Origin: Lamellibrachia columna
Lineage: Eukaryota; Annelida; Polychaeta; Sabellida; Siboglinidae
Assembly (NCBI GenBank): GCA_963662155.1
Contig: OY759267.1
Coordinates: 13,810,060-13,874,059, forward strand
Direction: 5' to 3'
Length of the DNA stretch: 64,000 nt
Below, in pieces: positions 13,001 through 23,900 of the stretch. The position numbers and the translations under genes were made by a program. Numbering within the stretch: the stretch's first letter is position 1; every line of letters starts with the position of its first letter. The notes beneath the pieces are model-generated. The model ran no database searches. It saw only the letters and a program-made list of their open reading frames with translations, and had not been told where the DNA came from.

Positions 13001-13988
13001 ACAGTACTGCTGTCCAGGTCACGAGCAGACAGGTCCAGCGTCCGTGTTTGCTGTCATACTGTCCAGGTCGCGAGCAGACAGGTCCAGCGTCCATGTTTGC
13101 TGTCATACTGTCCAGGTCATGAGCAGACAGGTCCTGTGTCCATGTTTGCTGTCATACTGTCCAGGTCATGAGCAGACAGGTCCAGCGTCCATGTTTGCTG
13201 TCATACTGTCCAGGTCATGAGCAGACAGGTCCAGCGTCCATGTTTGCTGTCATACTGTCCAGGTCGCGAGCAGACAGGTCCAGCGTCCGTGTTTGTTGTC
13301 ATACTGTCCAGGTCATGAGCAGACAGGTCCTGTGTCCATGTTTGCTGTCATACTGTCCAGGTCACGAGCAGACAGGTCCTGTGTCCATGTTTGGTGTCAT
13401 ACTGTCCAGGTCGCGAGCAGACAGGTCCAGCGTCTGTGTTTGCTGTCATACTGCTCCACCCAGTGCTACTACTAGTAATGTCTACTGACAATTATCACGT
13501 AAACCAAACTTGTAATGTAATTAATTTATCCACACAACATGCACAAGCCACATGCGTGTGATGTGACACAGCCAGCCTAATTGTAAGTCAACGCTCGCCA
13601 CGTCTACGGTACGGGGGCTTCTGTCCTGAGTTGGTCGAGACCACGGGCAACTGAATCAAATTGGGCCAATGTAACTAATAACTAAAATTTTATATATTAG
13701 CTACATGGGCCCAAGTTGATTCAGTTGCCCGTGGTACAGGGGCTTCTGTCTGGCTGAGTAGGTCAAGTCGACACAACGATGATCGACGGACAAATCAAAT
13801 GTACGAATAATATAGAATGTTGTTGACAAACACATACTTGTTGATACTTGTTGATTCATTGCAACAACACAATCTTAGACAAAGTTAATTTCACAAACAC
13901 CATGAAAATCAGAATATTTATGACAATTTGCAGTATAACATACCTCCAAATCTGCTGTCAACGAACCATCTGTTTCCACGGAAGCCAT
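10089..13988 (-). CDS. Candidate unidentified gene (partial exon set)
   Basis: Exon 1 is read at 13944-13988: ATG in an AACATGG context encodes MASVETDGSLTADLE and ends GAG/GTATGT. Exon 2 at 10879-10976 (TTGCAG acceptor, GTATAG donor) adds LPSIPSMKLCGSSRLPEARR and FAPEDKLQRALC. A further likely exon at 10089-10276 follows a CTAAC branch-like site and GCACAG; it encodes MTNYPRPEAWLFKPADQKNI and 42 more residues to an AACAG/GTATAT donor. Exon 2 leaves in phase 2 while the last enters in phase 0, so at least one exon between them is missing or the model is wrong. No family recognised. It shares strand with the P450 and starts about 0.9 kb beyond its end. Confidence 0.4.
11361..12452 (+). mobile_element. 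CR1-type LINE, fragment B
   Basis: Plus-strand RT fragment from the block before SPGVDGIPPKL through RT to [20 protein letters not shown] and [16 protein letters not shown] sequence. Frameshifts and stops break it. It lies inside intron 1 of the candidate gene, in antisense orientation. Confidence 0.85.
12453..13004. other. No supported feature
   Basis: AT-rich sequence between a CR1 fragment and a minisatellite. Confidence 0.4.
13005..13455. repeat. Minisatellite, 49-bp unit
   Basis: Nine copies of a unit beginning CATACTGTCCAGGTCATGAG. Two variants alternate: CCAGCGTCC and CCTGTGTCC. Overlapping open frames here are a product of the repeat. Confidence 0.95.
13605..13760. repeat. Imperfect palindrome with flanking direct repeats
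   Basis: CCACGGGCAACTGAATCAA (from about 13651) is inverted as TTGATTCAGTTGCCCGTGG (to about 13733) around an AT-rich centre. Both arms are bounded by GGTACGGGGGCTTCTGTC-like direct repeats. It may be a small foldback element. Confidence 0.8.
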
Positions 13989-13999
13989 GTTGTTTATCG

Positions 14000-14560
14000 G
14001 TGACAGGCGCTGACACAAGACAAGCTCCGCCTTTTCAGGTCACGACCTTCTCGGAACCAGCCGAAAGCTGTTTGGGAAATGCATTGACCAGCGACGTCAA
14101 GTGTTGTAAACGTCGAAGCATTGATTTTAAAACTGTGTCTTCATTCAGACACACTAGCAAAAATGCCCGTCCCCAGGACGGGATTAAATTGATAGTTTAT
14201 ACGTTGACAGTCATGACAGCAATATTTTCCAAATGCCTCAGGCCAATATGTCATCAATACGCTCAAGATTGTTTAAACGAACGTCAAACGTATTACCAGA
14301 AACAACCGCGTCACGCACCTGATGCAATACTCATTGCATGTTCAAAGTGTTGAAGGTCGCGCGAATTTAGACCTATTGATACTCGTGTTGGTTGCAGAAT
14401 ATGAGAATATCTTTTTATTGTGTATTGGCCCTTGGTCTGCGATCTCGGGCCAATACGTGTGTGCATGCTTTCTACTATAATTAATATAAACTGCCCAGAT
14501 GGCGCTACATACTCTCAAATGGTTTAAGTACCGAACTATTCGCCGCGTGCACGAGTGGTT
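14000..14560 (-). promoter_or_regulatory. Possible promoter region of the candidate gene at 13988
   Basis: Upstream of the candidate start the sequence is richer in CpG than its surroundings (for example 14020-14120 and 14505-14560) and holds no coding exon I can support. It lies between two same-strand genes. No TATA box is clear at the expected distance. Confidence 0.25.
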
Positions 14561-14922
14561 TCTGCGATTGTTGGAAGTTAACGTTTTACGTAGCGAACAT
14601 TTGATTTACCATAAAAACCACTAAGAACCGTTGACATAGGCTGTATTTAAAAAAAATAAAGGCGTTATGTTTCATTTGTGGGGTCGTAGATTAATCCCTG
14701 AAAGTTAGGCGCCCAAGGTGCAAGCAGGCAAACATGAAAATAACCGCATACAAACATACATATGCTAGCTCGATTATAGTTAGATATGACCGGTCAGTAT
14801 ATGTTAGAATATATATAGTTTACACTAAATAAAATTTTTCATGATTTCATGATAAGTTTTATTATGATCAAACCCATTACCTTTAAGTGAAAATATAAAC
14901 AAGATCCCCAAACTACACACGT
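14561..14922. other. No supported feature
   Basis: AT-rich sequence beyond the last readable P450 frame. The P450 3' UTR or an unrecognised last exon could lie here. Confidence 0.3.
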
Positions 14923-17900
14923 TCACAAGACAGAAAGCATAGCATATACAGCATATACTGTAGCTTGCACTTTCAATGTACCTTCAGTCAAACTGAGGTA
15001 CGCTGAAATATTCATGATTAAGGCAAACATACAGACCTGAGTCTGTGGACAGGGAACAAAACGGCACCGTCGCAGGACTGCCGCCATCACGATCTTTATT
15101 TCCTGCTGTGCCAGACGCATCCCAATACAGCTGTGCGGCCCGACACCAAACGGCAGGTAACAGAACGGGTTTCTGGCTGCCTTCGCTTCTGGCGAGAACC
15201 TGATCAATGTGATGAAATGTTTGTCACGTCGCAGCTAACACAGATTCATATATTTTTATTGATGCACAATGACTACGTTCTCGTATTGCATGTGCAGCCA
15301 AATCTTTGGGATATTACCTGGAAATCGGGTCCTCCACAATAATACTGAAAAAGATGTTTCATCTGTAGACTGACCACTAAGTCAACAGACTGTCATGCCC
15401 ATACGAGGGGTATTGTCCCTCTGCATGTATTGGGGGTATTGTCCCTCTGCATGTATTGGGGGTATTGCCCCATCTGCATGTATTGGGAGTATTGTCCCTC
15501 TGCATGTATTGGGAGTATTGTCCCTCTGCATGTATTAGGAGTATTTTCCCTCTGCATGTATTGGGGGTATTGTCCCTCTGCATGTATTGGGGGGTATTGT
15601 CCCTCTGCATGTATTGGGGGGTATTGTCCCTCTGCATGTATTGGGGGTATTGTCCCTCTGCATGTATTGGGGGGTATTGTCCCTCTGCATGTATTGTTGG
15701 ACTAACTTCTTGGAAAGTAAAGGAATTTAATAAACCCCAGAACTAGTAAATGTATATAACTTTTTCATGTACATTTTTTCAAGGTACAGTTTAATTCTGT
15801 TTGATACCATAAGGCCTTCAATTGTAACACTTTGAAGTAGACAGAGACGGACTAACTCACCTCTCTGGGTCGAACTTGTCTGGTTGCGGGTACACTTCTG
15901 GGTCATGGTGGAGGGCATAGATGGGTATGAATACCATCATGTCCTTCCGTATGACAACCCCGTTCACAACGACGTCTTTGCATGCTTCCCGTGTAACACT
16001 TCAAAGATATTCACGTTAAAACTTCAGAAAATGTGGAACATTAATTAATAAAACTTTAGAAGAAAATGTCCAAATGATGGTGTTTGGCCAATTATTTATT
16101 TTGTTTGAAATGTTTGAGTTCTGGCATTGAAGAGATTAATTCTTTTCATTGGGTGAAATTAAGTTTGAATAAAATCACATAGTCAGTGGTCTTAAATTAT
16201 GTAAATTACAAGCATTGAAAAATTAGTAATTTTTTTTTCTGGTTTATATTACAATATTTCCCACAGTGGTTCTCATGATACCAGTGTTTCAATGCCTTGA
16301 CAATATTATAATGGTCAAATAAATAAATTTCATTTCATAAAACTGCACACTGCTCTTGTCTAGATAATGTAGGTACCTGACGGCTGGAGGGTACATCCGC
16401 AGTGTTTCTTGGAGACACTTGTCCAGATATGTCATCTCTCTCAGCATCTCGTATCTCACTTCATCCTGCAAATCACACATTAATACCAATTTCTTACATT
16501 ACATTTCATTTGGTAACACTTACAAAATAAATATAACAATGTTTGATAGAAAATGTAATACCTATTTGATAAATCATTTGATTTAATAAACTATGTGCAT
16601 AGCCATGTTGGTTACAAGTATATTTACAAATAATTAATTTATTAATAATTTTTAGAGCTAGATTAAATACAAACATCAACATGACATATACCGATATACA
16701 AAGTACTGAAGAATGAAGTATATAACAACTATTTGTTAGACTTAATAAATAGACATTTTAGAATGGTAAATTAAAGAAAACTGTGAACAAGACCAGGAGA
16801 CTACATAAGAAAAGAACATCTAACAGATATGGGGGGGGGACAGAACTGGTCATTGATCACATTTGCATACACTGAAGTGGTTTGACCACTTTTTATACTG
16901 AAATTCAGGGGCCAGGTGATGCCATCAACAGATAAAAAAGTGGCTCAAAGCATAAGCTTAGCAACACTGCACTAAAAGCAAGATAAAAAACAAGGATGGA
17001 TTAATAAAAATATACACAACAAAAGAAGAAGAAAAACAATTTATCTGGTGGTCATGGTAACCGGGAACTAATGCTAGGCCCTACCAGATACATCACCTGA
17101 CTAGGCCTGCTGTTTACGCACACTTTATGGGCTCGGGGGGAGGGAGGGGGCGCATAGGCTGTTAATTTGCAGGTCACAATTTTATTTCCCAGCCAGGCAT
17201 TAACCTACACTCAACACCATGACCACCAGAAAATGAAAACAGTTACATTTGATCTGATTAAGACGGATATGATTTAAAACATCTGATCCATAAGAAAAGC
17301 ATTCACACCTGTCTTGAATGCAGTCATGTTAGGAGAGGCAGGGAAAGCGGATGCTAGAAGGGAGTTCCACAGTCGACTCGTCCTAGGTATATATGAGTTC
17401 AGATGTAGCTCTGTTTTGACCTAATGTCCGCTCACTGAAGATCTGGTAGCTCTCAAGTGATGCAACGTTTCTCCTGTGACTCAGTGGAACTATGCCAAAC
17501 TTGAGAGGTTCATAGATCTTAAGCAGGCGAAGTGCTTTCTTCTGCAGCCTATCTAACAACTTCAAAGACATAATTCCTGCTCCATTCCAGATTGGGGAAG
17601 CATATTCCATAAGTGGTCGGATGTAAGGGCAATGACTCTAATTTCTTGCTGGGTGTCCAGTGCATTGTTCCACCATTGAGTGATGTAAGAAAGCATGTCA
17701 ACTGTTGATTTCTTCTCTGGAAACCCATTGGTCTGTAGTTTGATGGATCATGCTTATTCCCATTCTTGGGAACAGCTATGACATGGGCAGTTTTCTTTTC
17801 AGATGGGACAGTCCTGGCGTCAAATGAAATCTGGAATAACTTAGCAAGGACTGGAGCCAGTTCAGGTGTGCATTTCTTCATTTCTTGTAATTAATTGTTT

Positions 17901-20900
17901 TTGAACTGTGTGTTTTATTTTATGATAAACATGATAAGGTCGTCATTTTGAAAAAAACAACTTGTTGATGCTGTTATGAAAGACAAGAACATCGCCATAC
18001 CTCATCCCCCATGACCTTGTTGACCTCGTCAACCACCCTCTGCTGACAGTCAGGGTTGAGAGCAAGGCTGTACAGCAGGTATGTCAAGGTCGATGAGGTC
18101 GTATCGTAGGCAGCGCTGAAGAACAACGTTGAGTTGGCCAGTATCTGAGTGTGGGTCAAACCTACAAGAGAACGTATCAGAAGTTTGCAACGTTGGGTAA
18201 GAAACACATTACATCACGTACAAGACAAACCATACATTAAATCACGTACAAGACAAACCATACATTACATCACGTACAAGACAAACCATACATTAAGAAT
18301 ACTTCCCAAAGAAGTCGAGTTGGTGATGGAATGAATTGGTCTGACAGTGGTGAAGTGTAAAGCATTTTGAGCAGTCCTACAGACTGGATACCGTGCTATA
18401 TAAGAATTTACCTTTACTAAGAATACATCTTTAAAGGTATAAAGTGTGATAGTTTTTATCATCACATCATGTTAGGTAGTAGATATAACAAGATTTAACA
18501 AGATTGCCATCCAAGGCAAAGGCCCAGATGGCAAGTGGACAAGGAAGCCATTGGCTTATCGAGCTTCAAACATATATTTTCATCTATGTGTAACCCACCC
18601 TCCGGAGATATGTGTCAACCTTGTTTTTAAACATATTCATGCTGCTAGCAGTTACACAATTTGTAGATAATTTTGTATATTCATTTATTGTCGTCTGTGA
18701 GAATGAGTACTTCCTGATATCCAATCTACATTGATCTTTACTAATGTTATCTCATGTCCTCTAGTTCTACTATCTTTCTTGAGTAAAAAAAATATATTTC
18801 TATCAATATTTTCATACCCGTTCAATATCTTAAAAACTTCAATTTGACCTCCCCCTAAACCTCCTTGTCTCTGGGGTTGTAAAACCACATTCTTTTAGGT
18901 GTTCTTCATAACTAAGGTCTCTCAGTTCTGGAATCATTTTAGTTGCTCTCCTCTGTATTCGTTCAAGCATATCTAATATTATCTATATCCTTCTTACGAT
19001 AGGGTCTCCAAGCTTATATAGAGTATTCTAAACAAGGCCTAACTACTGCTTTATATAGAGATATAATTAGCTTTTTTCTTGTATGTTACATTTCTCCTCA
19101 TCAATCCAACAATTTGATTACCCTTTGAAGCTGCAATACCACACTGCTCTGAAACTTTCATTTCAGCACTTATTGTAACTCCTAAGTCCTTTTCTTTTAG
19201 TATGGTAGCACCCAATACAGTATCTCCCATTTTATAGTTTACATCCAAGTTCCCATGTCCTGTATGTAGGCATTTACATTTATTGTTACTTCTAATCCTT
19301 TTCTTTTACGACACGTTACGACCCTAAATTGTCAGATTTAGCCTCCTGAAATTTAGCATCTGGAACTGGTAATGACCTAATATCCTCTCTGATAAACACT
19401 GAACTGAAGTATCCATGTTACATGCTATTTTTTGCTCATAGCTTCTTATAGATTTTCTAATTTCAGTTGTAGCTGCATCAAAAGGCTCTTTGTAATTTGC
19501 ATAGTCTTCATCCTATAAACCCTCCACATAGTTTGCTTGTATGCTATTTTCTAATAGCTTCTTTTAACAAGTATTTCATTCTAGACTGTTTTTCTTGTTT
19601 TTTTTTTTGTATTTGATTACGCTGTTACCCAATGGCTCATGTATTTTGACACTGTCCACTAATTCATTTTGTGAAGACGAAACTAAATCTAATACATTCT
19701 TTCCCCTGGTTGGTTTAAGCATGTGTTGAGTAAGGAAGATATCCTGAATTAAAAGTAGAAACTGTTGGTCCTCACCCCCTGTACTCTCTAGAGATTTCCA
19801 TTGTATGTGTCCATGGTTAAAATTTCCCATTATGATACATTCCCCTTTACTCACTTCCTAGCTTTATAGCATTTTGTATTTTTGTGTTATCCTCTTCGTT
19901 TATGTTTGGACTTTGGTAAACTAATCCAATAGTTAATGTTGAATTTCCTGTAACTATATTGCACCAAACAGCTTCGTCGCAATCTACTTCCCTTTCTAAT
20001 TTTATTTTGTATGTCTGAATAGATTCTTTAATATATAAAATAACTCCTTGAATGGATAGATGATCCAGTTTCTCAGTTATCAATATTAAACATGATTACC
20101 TCTCAAGAAACTTGGTATTCGATCTGAATATTTCGACCGCATCCCGCGGTCTTCTTCAGCAGACAGAAGTTTACGGATGTGTCACAAGCTGGAGCTTTGT
20201 CACATGACATTTGTCATGTGACTTGGCACAAAAATTAAGGAACATCTTGTCGCCATCCCCTATCAGCTATAAGTGAACACAAACTGAATACAGGCAATCA
20301 GTGTTCTTTAAAGGATGTTAAAATTAACAAGATTTGCCATCCAAGCCAAAGGCCCAGATGGCAAGTGGACAAGGAAGCCATTGGCTTATCGAAAGTCCAA
20401 CAATGTTCATCTACGTGTAACCTGCCCTCTTGAGATACGTGTCAACCTTGTTTTTAAACATATTCACGCTGCTAGCAGTTATACAATCCGTAGACAATTC
20501 TTTGAGAACTAATTTTACCTCATGTCCTCAAGTTCTGCTATCTTTCTTGAGTGAGAAAAACTTATTTCTATCAATATTTTCATACCTATTCAATATCATA
20601 TCTGATCTCCTCTTAACCTTCTTGTCTCTAGAGTTGTTAAACCACATTCTTTCAGGTGCTCTTCATAACTAAGGTCTGGAATAATTTTAGTTGGTCTTAT
20701 CTATATCCCTCTTACTATATGGTCTCCACGCTTGTATACAGTATTGTAAATGAGGTCTAACTATTGCCTTATACAGAGGTATAATTAGCTTTTTTCCTTT
20801 TATGTTGTTTCTCCTAATCAACCCAAGAATTTGTTTACCTTTGAAGCTGCAATTCCACACTGCTCTGAAACTTTCATATCAGCGCTTATTGTAACTCCAA

Positions 20901-23900
20901 AGTCCTTTTCTTTTACAGTAGTATCCAAAACAGTATCTCCCATTTTATAGTTTCCATCCAAGTTCCTGTGTCCTGTATGTAGGCATTTACATTTCCCAAA
21001 ATTGAACATCTGCCATTTCTCAGACCATTCCACTAATCTGTCTAGATTGTTTTGTAAATGTTGTTTATCGCCATCAGTGTTAACTTTTCTAAACACTTTT
21101 TTGCGTCATCCACAAATTTCAGTATGTTACTTGTTATATTGTCGTCCAAGTCATTGATATATATATATATATTAAAAATAGTAAAAGTCCTAATACTGAT
21201 CCTTGTGATTTCCAGTTTGAAACTTAACTAGAAATTCTAGATCATGAGAACTGGCACAGAAGGGAAATAAAAGAGGCGATTAACATCCACAGAGAGAAAC
21301 CTACATTGAACCGAGATGTTGGCCAGGAGCTCCCACCAGTCCTGCTCCAGCTTGTGTCACATGACCAATGTCATATGACACATCCGTAACTTCAGTCTGC
21401 TGAAGAAGACCGCAGGATGCAATCGAAATATTCAGATCGAATACCACATTTCTTGAGAAGTAATCATGTTTAATATAAAATAACTCCCCCTCCCATTCTT
21501 CCTAGTCTTCTTAACATTGTGTATCCTGTCAGTCCTAATTCAGCACCTGATATGTCTTCGTTGGCCCATGATTTGATTATACCAATTATGTGAGGGTCAA
21601 TGTCTTCTAACATAATGTTTAATTCGTTTTTATTTACTATGCTCCTTGCATTTAAACACACACATTTATAACCAACTTCATCAATGTTTTCCTGACATTT
21701 TGTTACTGTTTGTGTGTACAAGTTGCCTCTTGTCCTGTTTGAGGCACCTCTAAGTAACCCGCTGCATTTCTAGTTTAAACAATGTTTGCTACCGAAAATA
21801 TCGTTGATGCTACCCATGCCCTTGTTGACTGCTGCTGAGAGTTCATCCGCAAACACTGCTGCATCATTTCCACTTAAATTAAGCCCATCCCTCATGAACA
21901 TATCAGCTCTCCCAAAAAAACATCCCCACAAATCCAACTTCCTCTTCCCTACATAGCTGCTGAACTAGCATGTTAATTGCCATCTTCCGGCAATTTCGAT
22001 AACCATGCCTCCTGCTTCCCATTACTGGTAAAATCCCTGAGAGAATTGTCTGCTTAACCCGTGTCTGCTTAAGTGTTCTGACTAATTGCCAGTATGTCCT
22101 AACTATGGCAGTTGTACCTCCCTCTCTGTGTTATAGGTCCCTGTGTACTAAAATAGATCCTCCCTTGCCAGGACCCATGATTTTTTTCATCCTCTATTTT
22201 TGGCCCTGGAAAGCAAATCACCATGTTGTCCCCCTTGTTTAGCACTCCATCAGTCTTCCTAACTATTGAGTCCCCCACAAACATCCTTGCTCACCTCACC
22301 CTCTCTATCAATACCTCAGAGTAGCTCTTGCGTCGGATCCCTTCCGTCACATTCTGTCCTGCAGTTATGTCACCTGGCAGCATGTTGTCCATCTCCCTCT
22401 CGCTATCAACATGTCACCTTTCTCTGGCTATCTGAAGCCTTACTTCCCATCGTCTTTGCTACTGTCTCTCTCCTTTCTGTCTCCTTCGCTCCCATTGCCT
22501 TCCCTCTTGTCACCTTGCCTCCCATCTCAGTCCCTCCCGTTTCCTTCCGTCTCGTCTCCTTACGTCCTGTCACCTTACCTCCTCTCAGCCTCCTCCCAGG
22601 CTGAGGTGAACTCTCCCTAGCATCTTTCTCATCACCTTCCCCCCACTTTATCATCCACTGTCCCCCCACAGGAACAACTGGCACAACCCACCTCTTCCCT
22701 TCCCACCAATCCCAAAACAAGCTGTTTCAGCCGTTCCATCTCCACCTCTAGTCCCTTCATCTTCGAACATCCCTACACTCAAAACTAAAACTAAACCTGA
22801 ACCTCAGCCCAGGACTTGACGAAGTCCACCCAGTTGCTACAACTCTCGCATACGAAATGCCTGGTGCTTGCACAACTAGCATAAACCAGACTTGTTGGCA
22901 AGTCACCAACAGTGAAGTCATATCGCAAGTCAATGACCTCTAAGTCCAGTCTTGAGTCATCTCTTTGAATTCCAAGTCCAACGACACCAAGGTTCACCAA
23001 TCACTAAAATTGTTGTGGTTCGTCTGCGGTAATTTTTAGTGTGAAAATTAGGCAGATGCTGCCTCGCCACAGGATTAGCCAATCGTAATAAGTACTTAAT
23101 AATTATTGTATTTGGTGTGACTCGACTCAACAAGTCTGGTATAAACTATATCTATTCTAACATGTTGATTGCCCAAATGTGTTTCAATGTACAAAAATGT
23201 TTTCATATAATTTGATCATTATCTGTTTAATTTGAATGTGTCATCTATCATTAAGACATATTAGGAAGGTCAAGTGTTAGAATAGATAGTGTTTGTACAT
23301 AACATCATTTTATGATAGAAATGATCAGGTCCTGAGCATGTTTTTCCATTAAAAAGATCCTTCACCAAAATAATAATGTAAAACTTTACTCTTGGTCTGC
23401 TCAAAACACTTTACAACAGTTTTGTTTCTCTATATATGTCCACAATTAATTGATGTATGCAGGTTTTTCCCAGCACTGTCTTAAAAGACAGAGTGATGTT
23501 ACATTAACAGACGGAGGCAGTGAGGAAGATTGTTCCATACCACAGGTGCTGCTTTAGAGAAGGCATGGTCTCCAAATGTTTTAATGAGTGTTGTGGGCAC
23601 AATAAACCCATGGAATTAGATGATAGGGAGCGAGTGTGTTGACGGTCACTGATATATTGACCTTTCATGTGTTCTTTCCTGGGGACGTCCTCTGCAGACT
23701 TCGCCTCGAGATGCTCCTTGTCTCCCTGGGCTGCTGCTTCCGCTGCTTCATTACACTTCAACATCTGCTGCAGGAAGTCCACCCGGTCCTACAGAACACC
23801 ACCCGGTCATACAGAACTCCACCATTTCTTACAGAACATCACCCGGTCCTACAGAACTTCACCCAGTTTTAAAGAGTACCACATGGTCCTACAGAACACC

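Noticed and set aside
13168..13488. Repeat-protein genes in the 49-bp array
   Set aside because: Repeat artefact; two frames are equally open and no start, domain or splice context is present.
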